A stretch of 22,079 nucleotides of DNA from Prevotellaceae bacterium UBA2852 (GTDB lineage: Bacteria > Bacteroidota > Bacteroidia > Bacteroidales > Bacteroidaceae): positions 20,556 to 42,634 of the forward strand of contig DEFM01000029.1 in NCBI GenBank assembly GCA_002350855.1, written 5' to 3'. The notes below the pieces were generated by a model that saw nothing but the letters and a program-made list of their open reading frames with translations, searched no databases and was not told the DNA's origin. Both the position numbers and the translations under genes were made by a program. Below are positions 8,765 through 17,003 of this stretch, piece after piece (the stretch's first letter is position 1; every line of letters starts with the position of its first letter).

Positions 8765-9037
8765 TTATCCTAATACTGCGACAACGTCGGACTGACGCAT
8801 GATGAGATATTTCTCACCGTCGAATTCAAGTTCGGTGCCTGAGTATTTGCCATAAAGTACCTGGTCGCCAACCTTAAGAATCATTTCTTCATCCTTAGTT
8901 CCGTTGCCGACTGCAACTACTTCACCCTTCAATGGTTTCTCTTTTGCTGTGTCGGGGATAATAATTCCACCGACTGTTTTCTCTTCAGCCTTGGCTGGAA
9001 GAATCAGAACTCTGTCTGCAAGTGGTTTGATGTTCAT
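8765..9037 (-). CDS. groS: Co-chaperonin GroES (Hsp10)
   Basis: The 90-residue lid protein of the GroEL cage starts [12 protein letters not shown], the normal family start. The frame is open 14 codons further upstream, to an ATG at 9079, but that extension (an Asn/Lys-rich stretch) has no family counterpart and is probably untranslated leader. The mobile loop that contacts GroEL is seen at about 16-35 ([13 protein letters not shown]). The roof and core strands ([37 protein letters not shown]) are complete. It is first in the groES-groEL operon. No CIRCE element is present; a long palindrome at 9093-9126 lies upstream instead. Confidence 0.98.
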   Translation of the reverse strand: MNIKPLADRVLILPAKAEEKTVGGIIIPDTAKEKPLKGEVVAVGNGTKDEEMILKVGDQVLYGKYSGTELEFDGEKYLIMRQSDVVAVLG

Positions 9038-9092
9038 ATTGATAATGTTTTTATTTGTTTGAAATTTGTTTCCGAACATTTTTTTAACAAAT

Positions 9093-9126
9093 TACGTGCC
9101 ACATATATATGTTTATGTGGCACGTA
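9093..9126. promoter_or_regulatory. 13-bp inverted repeat between ybeY and groES
   Basis: TACGTGCCACATA (9093-9105) pairs perfectly with TATGTGGCACGTA (9114-9126) around an 8-base AT loop. It lies 56 bp upstream of the groES ATG and 32 bp past the ybeY stop. No T-run follows on the minus strand. It is either a Rho-independent-like end of the ybeY transcript or an operator for groESL; the choice is open. Confidence 0.55.
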
Positions 9127-9158
9127 TGTATCCATGACATGTATTTTATGTCTGTATG

Positions 9159-9626
9159 TCAGATTGTCAGTAAAGCGAGGGCTTCGTTCTCATTCTGCTC
9201 CATTATTTCACGCTCGCCTGGTCCTTTGTCGTTGATGCCGCAGAGGTGGAGAATGCCGTGAATGATGACGCGATGGAGTTCCTGCTCGTAGGGAGATGCA
9301 AACTGGGAACTGGACGTGGCAAATTGCTCGGCATTGGTGCGGACCGTGTCGAGCGAGATGAAGAGGTCGCCGCTGATGCAATCGCCTTCGGTATAGTCAA
9401 AGGTGATTATATCCGTATAGTAGTCGTGCTGGAGATATTGGCGGTTGACATCCAGGATGGTCTCGTCATCACAGAAGATATAGGCTATATCGCCAACTGT
9501 CTTGCCATGGAGTGCAGCTACTTGCTTCACCCATTTGGATATTTCACGCCGACGAATCTTCGGCATGCGTATATTTTCAGTCTGATAGGTAATCAAGGGA
9601 ATATTATTCGTTAAATAAGTTATCAT
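9159..9626 (-). CDS. ybeY: Endoribonuclease YbeY (rRNA maturation and quality control)
   Basis: The 155-residue protein is the single-strand endoribonuclease that helps mature the 16S rRNA 3' end and degrade defective ribosomes in the cytoplasm. The metal motif reads HGILHLCGINDK near the C terminus. It keeps the first two His of the HGxLHLxGYDH motif, but the third His position holds Asp, as I recall for Bacteroidetes homologues. The upstream segments DIAYIFCDDETILDVNRQYL and DYYTDIITFDY fit the family. The start ATG at 9626 gives a normal N terminus. It is 75 bp behind the peptidase gene and probably closes that operon. Confidence 0.93.
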   Translation of the reverse strand: MITYLTNNIPLITYQTENIRMPKIRRREISKWVKQVAALHGKTVGDIAYIFCDDETILDVNRQYLQHDYYTDIITFDYTEGDCISGDLFISLDTVRTNAEQFATSSSQFASPYEQELHRVIIHGILHLCGINDKGPGEREIMEQNENEALALLTI

Positions 9627-9701
9627 CGTGCGATACCGCTATAGAAAGCACTCAAAAGAGCACGCTTGGCTTGTCCAAGAATTGCACCGCACGTGCATGT
9701 T

Positions 9702-11351
9702 TTAATCGCTTTCTTTACGTGTAGCTTCTACACCTCGTTGGTAGATGTGGTTATTGTTGTTGATGATGTGATAGTATTCGTTCATGTCCCAGAGGTCACG
9801 GGCAATCTGTGCTTTGAGCTGCAGACTGAGATTGGGTCTTGACACTTCAAGGATAGAGTCGGTGTATGTGATCTTTGCAGCCTTGGCTTCGCTTAAGAGA
9901 ATGTCGAACACTGCCTCTGGAGTCTGGAACCCACCGTTGAATTCGTCGAAGGTCTTATACTGCTTCTTCAGTTTTTTGCGGTTCTTGTCCATGTATTTCA
10001 GTGTGGCGTTGAGCATGCAGCTCTTTGCAGAAAGCTGACGATGTAGCTGTGTGTATTGCAGTGTGTCGAGCACAACATAGATATCGGGCATCACTCCACC
10101 TCCGCCATAAACCTTGCGTCCGAGGCGTGTGCTATACATGAGGCTGTCGGGGAAGAGGCTCTTTTGCAGTCTTACAAGGACAGAGTCGGTGATAGGGGTG
10201 TTGGTATTATTACTATTGATAATGACATTGAGGTCGGAGGTCAACTCTCCAGACTTCAGACGGGTGTTGATGTCATCGTCATAGTCTTTGCGATTGCCCA
10301 GAGTATATGGTTTCTGGAAGCAACGTCCTGACGGGCTGTAATAATGAGCTGTGGTCAGACGGATAACGGATTTGTCGGGCAATTCGTAAGGACGCTGGAC
10401 TAATCCTTTTCCGAAGGTGCGACGTCCTATAATCTGTCCGCGGTCGTTGTCTTGAATTGCTCCGGAAAGAATCTCCGAGGCGCTGGCGGTATAGCTGTCG
10501 ACAAGAATGGTGACAGGAAGGTTCTGCAGATTGCCCTTACCTGTAGCGAAGTATTCTCTTCGTGGAGAATTAAGTCCGCGTGTATAGACTATAAGACTGC
10601 CTAAAGGAAGGAACTCATCTGCGATTTCCACAGCTGCAGAGAGATATCCTCCGCCATTGCCCTGAAGGTCGATGATGAGACGCTGCATGCCCTGGACTGT
10701 CAGGTCATTTATGGCATCCATGAATTCCTTGTGGGTGTTCTGACCAAATGAACCTATGCGTATATATCCTATAGTGGAGTCAATCATGTAGTGTGCGTCG
10801 AGAGTGAGCACGGGAATCTTGTCACGGATAATAATGAAGTCATTGATGCCGTGAACTCCTTGGCGGATTACGCCCAACTTCACCTTGGTGCCTTTAGGCC
10901 CGCGCAGTCTGCGCATGATTTCGTCTTTTGACATTTTTACTCCGGCAATGGCTGTATCGTTTACCATGACAATGCGGTCGCCGGCTATGATGCCTTTCTT
11001 TTCGGATGGTCCACCGCTCACGGGCTGAATGACCACAAGTGTGTCCTCAATCATGTTATACTGAACACCAATTCCCTCAAACGAGCCGTTGAGGTTCTCT
11101 GTGGATCGTTCCACATCCTTTGCTTTAATATATGTGGAATGTGGGTCAAGCTGCTTGAGCATGCCCGTGATAGCGTCATCAACAACTTTCTCTTCATTCA
11201 AGCTGTCGACATAGAAGTGACTGATGAAGTATTCCGCAAATTGCAGTTTGCGCATCAAAGCTTCATTCACCTTGAGGTTGTTGAGCGATTGTGCGTTAAC
11301 GCTACTGATGGCGATTATGGCAGAAATAACTGCGATTAAAAATCTTTTCAT
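9702..11351 (-). CDS. C-terminal processing peptidase, S41 family (CtpA/Prc-like) with PDZ domain
   Basis: The 549-residue protein has a signal peptide (MKRFLIAVISAIIAISSVNAQ) and acts in the periplasm, where this family trims or degrades envelope proteins from their C termini. A PDZ domain occupies about 85-170 (GSFEGIGVQYNM to KLGVIRQG). The serine-lysine protease domain follows. By alignment to E. coli Prc (S430, D441, K455) the catalytic residues are S290 in TASASEIL, D301, and K315 in FGKGLVQ, with the same spacing. The C-terminal third (about 380-549) is helical and Bacteroidetes-specific in flavour. It lies 16 bp after coaD and is very likely cotranscribed with it. Confidence 0.95.
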   Translation of the reverse strand: MKRFLIAVISAIIAISSVNAQSLNNLKVNEALMRKLQFAEYFISHFYVDSLNEEKVVDDAITGMLKQLDPHSTYIKAKDVERSTENLNGSFEGIGVQYNMIEDTLVVIQPVSGGPSEKKGIIAGDRIVMVNDTAIAGVKMSKDEIMRRLRGPKGTKVKLGVIRQGVHGINDFIIIRDKIPVLTLDAHYMIDSTIGYIRIGSFGQNTHKEFMDAINDLTVQGMQRLIIDLQGNGGGYLSAAVEIADEFLPLGSLIVYTRGLNSPRREYFATGKGNLQNLPVTILVDSYTASASEILSGAIQDNDRGQIIGRRTFGKGLVQRPYELPDKSVIRLTTAHYYSPSGRCFQKPYTLGNRKDYDDDINTRLKSGELTSDLNVIINSNNTNTPITDSVLVRLQKSLFPDSLMYSTRLGRKVYGGGGVMPDIYVVLDTLQYTQLHRQLSAKSCMLNATLKYMDKNRKKLKKQYKTFDEFNGGFQTPEAVFDILLSEAKAAKITYTDSILEVSRPNLSLQLKAQIARDLWDMNEYYHIINNNNHIYQRGVEATRKESD

Positions 11352-11367
11352 AGAATTTCAGGTGTCT

Positions 11368-11811
11368 TTAGGGTAGGAATGTGCTAACGTCTTTGCCGTA
11401 GTGTATCAATTCCCGGACAGTACTGCTGCTGATGGCGGCGTATTGAGGTTGGGCTATAAGGATGATGGTCTCTATTCCTGTAAGCTGGCGGTTGATATCG
11501 GCAAGCTCACATTCGTATTCATAGTCTTTCACACTGCGAACACTGCGTAGAAGTGCTGTGACTCCCATTTCCTGTGCAAGGTCAGTGGTGAGTCCGTCGT
11601 AACTGCATACTTTGACTCTGGGTTCGGAGGCGAAAATCCGTTTGATTTGAGCAATCCGCTCGTCAGCAGTGAACATGCATTTTTTCTGCGGATGCACACC
11701 GATTGCGATTATCACTTCATCGGCAAAAGAGGCAAGTGCCCGGTCAACAATGTCCTTATGCCCTATGGTGAAGGGATCAAAAGAACCTGGAAAAAGAAGA
11801 ATAGATCTCAT
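11368..11811 (-). CDS. coaD: Pantetheine-phosphate adenylyltransferase
   Basis: The enzyme transfers AMP from ATP to 4'-phosphopantetheine, making dephospho-CoA, the penultimate step of coenzyme A synthesis in the cytoplasm. At 147 residues it is near the usual 155-165. The nucleotidyltransferase signature [10 protein letters not shown] lies at 9-18. The C-terminal ISSSTVREL is the family's ISSTxxR motif. Its ATG overlaps the parE stop as ATGA (11808-11811), so translation is probably coupled. The ctp gene follows after 16 bp. No unusual feature was seen. Confidence 0.97.
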   Translation of the reverse strand: MRSILLFPGSFDPFTIGHKDIVDRALASFADEVIIAIGVHPQKKCMFTADERIAQIKRIFASEPRVKVCSYDGLTTDLAQEMGVTALLRSVRSVKDYEYECELADINRQLTGIETIILIAQPQYAAISSSTVRELIHYGKDVSTFLP

Positions 11812-13904
11812 TCCGCTCCCTCCTCCTCTTCTTCTGGTCTATCCTCTTCGATGCGGAGGTTGTTGATGATAAAGTTCTGACGTTCTCCGGTGTTTTTGCC
11901 CATGTAGTACTCCAAGAGTTCCTTGACTTGGTCTGTCTTGCGAAGAGTGACCTGCTCGAGGCGGATGTCGGGACCGATGAATCCGCGGAACTCATCGGGC
12001 GAGATTTCGCCAAGGCCTTTGAATCGGGTAATTTCCGGTTCGGGTGACAGATAGTCAATGGCTTGTAGGCGTTCTTCGTCGCTATAGCAGTAGTGAGTGA
12101 TAAAATCACCCTTGTCGTCGGGATGTGTCTTCTGGAATTCTTCCAAAGTACCTTTTCTCACCTTACGTTTGCGGTTGCGTACACGGAAGAGTGGGGTCTG
12201 AAGGATGTAGACGTGCCCTTTGCGAACTAGTTCAGGGAAGAACTGCAGGAAGAAAGTAATCATCAGCAGACGGATATGCATGCCATCGACATCGGCATCG
12301 GTTGCTACAATAACCTTGTTGTAGCGCAGTCCGTCGAGTCCGTCTTCTATATTCAACGCTGCCTGAAGCAGGTTGAATTCCTCGTTCTCGTAAACTACTT
12401 TCTTGGTAAGGCCGAAGCAGTTGAGAGGTTTGCCTCGAAGCGAGAATACTGCCTGAGTGTTTACATCACGGCTCTTGGTGATGCTTCCGCTGGCAGAGTC
12501 TCCCTCTGTGATGAATATGCATGAATCAAAACGTGGATCAGTCTCCTGTTCACCATCACTGTTCTTCTTCAGCTTGGGTGCAGGGTCGTTGAGGTGGATG
12601 CGGCAGTCACGCAGCTTGCGGTTGTGGAGGTTGGCTTTCTTTGCGCGTTCACGTGCCAGCTTGGTTACTCCGGCTATGGCTTTGCGGTCGCGTTCGTTGT
12701 CCTTGATTTTCTGTTCAAGGATTTCTGCTACGTCAGGATTGCGGTGCAGATAATTGTCAACTTCGGTTTTGATGAAGTCACCGACAAATTTGTTTACGCT
12801 GATACCGCCGTTTGGTTCCATGGTGAGCGAACCGAGTTTGATTTTTGTCTGACTTTCAAACTGAGGCTCCTCCACATTGATTGCAATTGCAGCAACGATT
12901 CCACTGCGAATGTCGGAGTATTCGTAGTTCTTCTGGTAGAACTCCTTGATGGTGCGTGCTATATGCTCCTTGAATGCGGACTGGTGTGTACCTCCTTGAA
13001 TGGTGTGCTGGCCGTTGACGAACGAGTGGTATTCTTCACCATATTGCTGATTGGTGTGGGTAAAGGCTATCTCTATATCTTCTCCCTTGAGGTGGATGAT
13101 GGGGTAGAGAGCCGTAGTGTCCATGGTGTCGGTCAACAGGTCTTTCAGTCCGTTGCGGGAGATGATACGGCGTCCGTTGTAGTATATCTCAAGTCCTGTG
13201 TTCAGATAGGTGTAATTGCGGAGCATGGTCTCCACGAACTCAGGTTGGAACTTATAGTGGAGGAAGAGAGTGTCGTCGGGTTCAAAATGGATGTATGTAC
13301 CTGTCTCGTTCACGTCGGTCACATCTTCCCATGGCAGGTCGTGGGTCTTGTCGCTTTTCAGCTCTCCTTTCTCGAACTTGGCAATACGAACCTTGCCTTC
13401 ACGATAACTGCGTACTTCAAAATGGCTTGACAGAGCGTTTACGGCTTTTGTACCCACTCCGTTCAGTCCAACGCTTTTCTTGAATGCTTTGGAGTCGTAT
13501 TTACCTCCGGTGTTAAGCATGGAAACCGCTTCAATCATCTTGCCTTGCGGAATGCCACGACCGAAGTCGCGTACAGACACACGCAAGTCGTCCTGAATCT
13601 CAATTTCTATACGCTTGCCTGCCTGCATCTTGAATTCGTCGATACTGTTGTCGACAATTTCCTTCAACAGTACGTAAATACCGTCTTCTGCATGGCTTCC
13701 GTCGCCCAGACGTCCGATGTACATACCTGGACGAGTGCGCACATGATCCATGTCGCTCAGGTGGCGGATGTTGTCGTCGGTGTATTCAACAAGCCTCTCC
13801 CCTGCAGACCCACCTCCTTGTCCCTCCCTGGACACTTCGTTAGGGAGGGGAGTAATTACATTATCTGTATGTGTAGTTTCACTCATGTATTGTTTATTTT
13901 TCAT
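11808..13904 (-). CDS. parE: DNA topoisomerase IV subunit B (ATPase subunit)
   Basis: The 698-residue protein is the ATPase half of the enzyme that unlinks daughter chromosomes; ParC, not in this window, is its partner. The GHKL ATPase fold is clear ([32 protein letters not shown]). The Toprim metal motifs are EGDSA and DADVDG. The C-terminal part [18 protein letters not shown] matches GyrB/ParE. ParE rather than GyrB is favoured by the [29 protein letters not shown] start region and this operon context. The ATG at 13904 overlaps the GNAT stop as ATGA. Residues about 18-36 ([19 protein letters not shown]) are a non-family insertion encoded by a GC-rich repeat. Confidence 0.93.
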   Translation of the reverse strand: MKNKQYMSETTHTDNVITPLPNEVSREGQGGGSAGERLVEYTDDNIRHLSDMDHVRTRPGMYIGRLGDGSHAEDGIYVLLKEIVDNSIDEFKMQAGKRIEIEIQDDLRVSVRDFGRGIPQGKMIEAVSMLNTGGKYDSKAFKKSVGLNGVGTKAVNALSSHFEVRSYREGKVRIAKFEKGELKSDKTHDLPWEDVTDVNETGTYIHFEPDDTLFLHYKFQPEFVETMLRNYTYLNTGLEIYYNGRRIISRNGLKDLLTDTMDTTALYPIIHLKGEDIEIAFTHTNQQYGEEYHSFVNGQHTIQGGTHQSAFKEHIARTIKEFYQKNYEYSDIRSGIVAAIAINVEEPQFESQTKIKLGSLTMEPNGGISVNKFVGDFIKTEVDNYLHRNPDVAEILEQKIKDNERDRKAIAGVTKLARERAKKANLHNRKLRDCRIHLNDPAPKLKKNSDGEQETDPRFDSCIFITEGDSASGSITKSRDVNTQAVFSLRGKPLNCFGLTKKVVYENEEFNLLQAALNIEDGLDGLRYNKVIVATDADVDGMHIRLLMITFFLQFFPELVRKGHVYILQTPLFRVRNRKRKVRKGTLEEFQKTHPDDKGDFITHYCYSDEERLQAIDYLSPEPEITRFKGLGEISPDEFRGFIGPDIRLEQVTLRKTDQVKELLEYYMGKNTGERQNFIINNLRIEEDRPEEEEEGAE
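13794..13852. repeat. GC-rich palindromic repeat inside the parE 5' end
   Basis: CCCTCCCT (13822-13829) pairs with AGGGAGGG (13842-13849), and the flanks hold more C/G runs. It resembles the GC-rich segments near 27-60 and 154-176 (shared CCCCTC..TAAC on one strand). Here it is translated as about 19 low-complexity residues near the ParE N terminus. Confidence 0.55.
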
Positions 13905-15040
13905 TTAATGCTTTTCTTCCAGCAACGTCTGCGCTTGTGGATTCTGCGTTCAAAGTATATCCACTGCTGCTGCACCTTCATGTTGTCCTCCATCTCTACA
14001 CTTGTCTCGCACCAGTCATAGCCTTCGCTGATGAAGAGAGGCAACAGATCTTTGAAGAACAATGCGTTTACGCCGCGAGCCTGCCATTCAGGACGAACGG
14101 CTATAAGGAGCATGTCGAGATGGTTGTCGTGTTTCCACTTCAATGCCTTCAGCAGATGATACCATCCGAATGGGAACAGTTTGCCGCCGCACTTCTGCAG
14201 AGCTTTTGAGAGCGATGGCATACAGATGCCTGTACCGATAAGGTTGCCGTCTTTATCTGCAATACAACTAACGAGTTTGGGATCAACCACTCCGAGATAC
14301 ATCTTGACATACTGGTCAATTTGTTTTTCCGAAAGGGCATTGTAGCCATAGAGCACCTTCATACCGTCGTTCAGCACATCGAATATCTCGTGACCGTATT
14401 TGCGAGCAAGGTCTTTGGCTTTCTTGAATTTTATGATCTGCAGTCCGTACTTCTCCTGAACAATGTTCGCCACACGGGTCAGTCTTTCGGGAACACCAGT
14501 CTCGCGTGGAACCTCCAGGCGCATTTCAATCCAGTCGTTGTCCTTTACAAACCCCAGAGGAGGCATGTGCTCGGGGTAGTAAGGATAATTGTATGAGGTG
14601 GACATGGTGCCAAGTTCCTCAAATCCTTCATAGAGCATACCTTCTGGATCCATGTCTGTGAAACCGAGCGGACCAATCATCTCAGTCATGCCACGTTCCT
14701 TGCCCCATTGTTCTACAGTGTCGAGCAATGCCTTGCTGACTTCCTTGTCGTCAATAAAGTCTATCCAACCGAATCGTACCGCCTTCTGCTTCCATGCTTC
14801 ATTAGCCTTGTGGTTCACGATAGCAACCACTCGACCCACAATTTCTCCGTCCTTGTAAGCAAGGAAAGCCTGACGTTCACAGAATTCCAATGCGGCGTTC
14901 TTGTCACCCAAAGTGTTCTTTAGGTCAAAATAGAGGTCTGGGACATAGTAAGGATGCCCCTTATAAAGTTTATAGCTGAATTCAATAAATTTTTTCAAGT
15001 CGCGTTTCGACTTGACTTTCTTAATGGTTACACCTGCCAT
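13901..15040 (-). CDS. GNAT-like acetyltransferase family protein, about 380 residues, function unknown
   Basis: The 379-residue cytoplasmic protein begins [21 protein letters not shown] and contains acetyltransferase-like segments: [21 protein letters not shown] at about 75-97, and a second region near the C terminus ([24 protein letters not shown]) with the acetyl-CoA-binding-like [10 protein letters not shown]. This fits the large two-lobed GNAT-like proteins common in Bacteroidetes, whose substrate is not known to me. It has no signal peptide. It heads the operon with parE, sharing an ATGA overlap, and has its own TAACTTTG promoter box upstream. The family call is fairly safe; the substrate is not predictable. 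Confidence 0.82.
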   Translation of the reverse strand: MAGVTIKKVKSKRDLKKFIEFSYKLYKGHPYYVPDLYFDLKNTLGDKNAALEFCERQAFLAYKDGEIVGRVVAIVNHKANEAWKQKAVRFGWIDFIDDKEVSKALLDTVEQWGKERGMTEMIGPLGFTDMDPEGMLYEGFEELGTMSTSYNYPYYPEHMPPLGFVKDNDWIEMRLEVPRETGVPERLTRVANIVQEKYGLQIIKFKKAKDLARKYGHEIFDVLNDGMKVLYGYNALSEKQIDQYVKMYLGVVDPKLVSCIADKDGNLIGTGICMPSLSKALQKCGGKLFPFGWYHLLKALKWKHDNHLDMLLIAVRPEWQARGVNALFFKDLLPLFISEGYDWCETSVEMEDNMKVQQQWIYFERRIHKRRRCWKKSIK

Positions 15041-15103
15041 GATTATTTGGTCATTTTTGTTCGTTTAGTTGTTTGGATTTTACATAATTATCCAATAATA
15101 TGA

Positions 15104-15111
15104 CAAAGTTA
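15104..15111 (-). promoter_or_regulatory. -7 promoter box of the GNAT-parE-coaD-ctp operon
   Basis: On the minus strand TAACTTTG is an exact TAnnTTTG match. The -33 position holds only a T-rich stretch (about 15129-15135). The predicted start near 15097 leaves a leader of about 57 nt before the ATG at 15040. Confidence 0.5.
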
Positions 15112-15182
15112 TGGAAAAATATGCAGATAAAAAAGTTAACTGCCAAAAAAATGCTTTTTTAGCATATTACACAGCCTTTTAC

Positions 15183-15222
15183 AAAAAAACTCCTGCTCAG
15201 CATATCAATCACTGAGCAGGAG
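15183..15222 (-). terminator. Intrinsic terminator of the 15259-16351 operon
   Basis: On the minus strand CTCCTGCTCAG and CTGAGCAGGAG form 11 perfect pairs around an 11-base loop, followed by seven T's. It lies 36 bp past the stop at 15259. A second hairpin, AAGTCTGA/TCAGACTT at 15233-15257, precedes it. Confidence 0.9.
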
Positions 15223-15258
15223 AAGATTATCGAAGTCTGATATCAGTCTTCAGACTTA

Positions 15259-15750
15259 TCACTTAGTGTCTTTTATCGCAGCATTTACGTTTGTGCGATT
15301 TGCAGTTGTTGAGAGAATGTCGGTCTTTATCCATTCAAGGTCTTGGTTGGTTGCAGTTTGCCAGTTGGTGAAGTCTGCAGGAAAACCTACAACTTCTATC
15401 TGAACATCCTTGTCACCGGCAACCTCGTCGAATTTGATGTTGAATGTAGCAGCTACAATCACATCGCAATTAAGACGCTTTGATACTTCGTAAACAGCAT
15501 AGTTGCGCCAGTTGTTAGGATCTGCATTCATTGCCCCAATCGCATTAGCCTTAGGGATTTTTACAATTTCACGTATTCGCTGCTGACTCTTTATTTTGAG
15601 CTCTACGGTCAGCGGTTTTACGTATGCGTTGGAACTAACGTCAAGCATACGTGCCTGAGTGTTCATATACTGAACAATGGTGTTCTTCTGAGCCTGGCAG
15701 AGAACGGGCATAAGCATCGCAAAAGATGCAACTATCAATAATCGTTTCAT
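15259..15750 (-). CDS. Exported protein of unknown function
   Basis: I do not recognise a family. From the ATG at 15750 the product has 163 residues; an ATG 9 bp upstream (15759) would add MII. The 15750 start is preferred because it gives a clean signal peptide, MKRLLIVASFAMLMPVLCQAQ, so the protein should be periplasmic or outer-membrane attached. The mature part shows alternating strands (KPLTVELKIKS, CDVIVAATFNIKFDE, DVQIEVVGFPADF) and a mention-worthy YEVSKRLNCDVIVAATF segment. There is no lipobox and no transmembrane helix after the signal. It is the second gene after a beta-barrel protein, 13 bp downstream, and ends at a strong terminator, so the two probably work together at the outer membrane. 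Confidence 0.75.
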   Translation of the reverse strand: MKRLLIVASFAMLMPVLCQAQKNTIVQYMNTQARMLDVSSNAYVKPLTVELKIKSQQRIREIVKIPKANAIGAMNADPNNWRNYAVYEVSKRLNCDVIVAATFNIKFDEVAGDKDVQIEVVGFPADFTNWQTATNQDLEWIKTDILSTTANRTNVNAAIKDTK

Positions 15751-15763
15751 AATAATCATTTTT

Positions 15764-16351
15764 TTAGAGTTTAATAATACCTGTCAGCATAAATCTATTG
15801 TGTGTCAAATTGTGGGTGTCAAAGGCATGATCCCACTTGTAGTTCAAACCAATAGCCCACTTCTTGTTAAACCAGATATTTGCGCCTACTGATACACCGT
15901 AAAAGCCATCGTCAAAACCGATTTCACCTATAGAAGGTCCAATAAAAGGTGAAATAGTTGTTGATTCACCTACCTTAAAGTCATAGCCTATCAGTGGAGT
16001 TATAGCCAAAGGTAATGAGTTCTCTGTTTCGTAGTCACCATGTAAATATTGTGATGACATGATTCCAGCTTCTGCTCCCCAATAAAAGTCCTTCCCTCCA
16101 ATGTTATGCTTAAAGCCGAAATCAGCTTCAGCAGTAAAAGAATTTTCACTATATTCTGTTGGGTGATTAGCAGAGGCATCAGCTTCCGTCAATTCAGAAC
16201 CTATACCGGCTTTGACATAGAAAATGAAGGTCTTTGGCTTTTTAGTCTTGATACGATAAACATTTTCGCTTTCCGAAGAAACGATTTGTGCGTGCGACGA
16301 CAATCCGAAAGCTGTAAGCACGACCAAAGTCAGAATTTTCTTTACATTCAT
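15764..16351 (-). CDS. Small outer-membrane beta-barrel protein (opacity/OmpW-like size), function unknown
   Basis: The 195-residue protein has a signal peptide (MNVKKILTLVVLTAFGLSSHAQ) and then alternating amphipathic strands typical of an eight-stranded barrel: TFIFYVKAGIGSEL, FTAEADFGFKHNI, DFYWGAEAGIMSS, LAITPLIGYDFKVG, TISPFIGPSIGEIG, YGVSVGANIWF, WAIGLNYKWDH, FMLTGIIKL. The last strand ends at the C terminus with KL rather than Phe. No enzyme motif is visible. It leads a two-gene operon whose upstream region carries a remarkable nested-helix element and a terminator (16411-16588). That suggests regulated expression, but the signal is unknown. Confidence 0.8.
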   Translation of the reverse strand: MNVKKILTLVVLTAFGLSSHAQIVSSESENVYRIKTKKPKTFIFYVKAGIGSELTEADASANHPTEYSENSFTAEADFGFKHNIGGKDFYWGAEAGIMSSQYLHGDYETENSLPLAITPLIGYDFKVGESTTISPFIGPSIGEIGFDDGFYGVSVGANIWFNKKWAIGLNYKWDHAFDTHNLTHNRFMLTGIIKL

Positions 16352-16416
16352 AATACTTGTTTTGTTTAAAGGTTAATAATAAAGTGTTATTTAGATTTTC
16401 CAATTCGTTAAGACAC

Positions 16417-16451
16417 AAAAAAACGTGGACAATTACTATCGTCTACGTTTT
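16417..16451 (-). terminator. Intrinsic terminator 65 bp upstream of the beta-barrel gene
   Basis: On the minus strand AAAACGTAGAC pairs with GTCCACGTTTT (one G-U pair) around a 10-base loop and runs into seven T's (16417-16423). Its 5' arm shares AAAAC (16447-16451) with the outermost helix of the adjacent structured element, so the two foldings compete at that point. Confidence 0.75.
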
Positions 16452-16568
16452 CTGAGGTATCGCCAAACACCTAATGTTTCATATACGAGTAAAAGCCCAC
16501 GCCTTTGGCGTGAGCATCCGGACTTTACTCTCGAAACATTTTCTTTGATTTGGCGAATTTCAGAAAAC
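16447..16568 (-). ncRNA. Five nested helices: candidate leader RNA/attenuator or small RNA
   Basis: Five perfectly matched arm pairs are nested symmetrically: GTTTTCTGA/TCAGAAAAC (16447-16455 with 16560-16568), CGCCAAA/TTTGGCG (16461-16467 with 16549-16555), AATGTTTC/GAAACATT (16473-16480 with 16533-16540), GAGTAAA/TTTACTC (16487-16493 with 16524-16530) and CACGCC/GGCGTG closing a 3-base loop (16498-16512). About 39 pairs result, with small asymmetric internal loops. On the minus strand it is followed directly by the terminator at 16417-16451 and then the beta-barrel gene. It could be a leader that controls that operon, a stand-alone small RNA (the outer stems faintly recall 6S RNA), or a palindromic mobile element. 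Strand is chosen from the terminator. Confidence 0.5.
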
Positions 16569-16755
16569 AAGATTCTAAGCGGACGCTTCTTTCTATATGT
16601 CTTTTTTGTTAGTTATCTTAGCCCATAGGCAATATGAATAGTTGAATTAAAGTGAATAAAAAATTTTTAGTTTATTACTGAAAGTTTACAGTTTAGTTTA
16701 GGACTGACAGTTTATAGTAGTACAATTGAGCTTAAGAGTTTATGTTCATATGTTC

Positions 16756-16832
16756 TACTTTTGCAAATAAACGGATTTTATGGATAGCTTGCAAATATTT
16801 CTTAACAAAATAATGGATTTTCTTTAATTTTG
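16756..16832 (+). promoter_or_regulatory. Two TAnnTTTG boxes in gene-free AT-rich DNA
   Basis: TACTTTTG (16756-16763) and TAATTTTG (16825-16832) match the -7 consensus on the plus strand. Neither has a well-spaced TTTG upstream, and no reading frame follows before the convergent WYL gene at 17060. In DNA this AT-rich they may be chance matches. Confidence 0.2.
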
Positions 16833-16904
16833 TGAATTCCTATGCTGTCTAACAATAATATATTGAAGTTTTTCATGTAAGATAATCAAAAGCGCTTAAC
16901 TCTA

Positions 16905-16952
16905 AACTCAAAAACTTAAGAACTCAAGAACTTAAAAACTCAAAAACTTAAC
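16905..16952. repeat. Six tandem AACT-type octamers (three 16-bp units)
   Basis: Three near-identical 16-base units follow each other: AACTCAAAAACTTAAG, AACTCAAGAACTTAAA, AACTCAAAAACTTAAC. Each is two AACT-led octamers, so the array has the same six-by-eight design as 67-114. Irregular AACT-like units are also seen on the minus strand around 16676-16718. Confidence 0.8.
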
Positions 16953-16981
16953 ATTCGTTGTGTTTATACTTAAGTAGAATT

Positions 16982-16999
16982 AAAAAAACAACGTTGTTT
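16982..16999 (-). terminator. Possible weak terminator after the WYL regulator
   Basis: AAACAACGTTGTTT (16986-16999) is a perfect 14-bp palindrome. On the minus strand it runs into a T stretch. The usable stem is only about five A/T-rich pairs, so termination would be weak. Confidence 0.35.
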
Positions 17000-17003
17000 G
17001 TTT

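Noticed and set aside
9038..9079. 14-residue N-terminal extension of GroES
   Set aside because: Not part of the family; Asn/Lys-rich AT leader typical of untranslated DNA.
12594..13430. 278-codon open frame on the plus strand
   Set aside because: It lies wholly antisense to parE, whose motifs are unmistakable, and its translation is Val/Cys/Phe-rich without a domain.
16500..16530. AGTCCGG with adjacent stem, reminiscent of the RNase P RNA core on the minus strand
   Set aside because: The element is far too short and lacks the rest of the RNase P core; chance resemblance.
16425..16628. 67-codon plus-strand frame across the nested-helix element
   Set aside because: It crosses every helix arm, and structure explains the sequence better than a protein; no ribosome site or homologue-like pattern.
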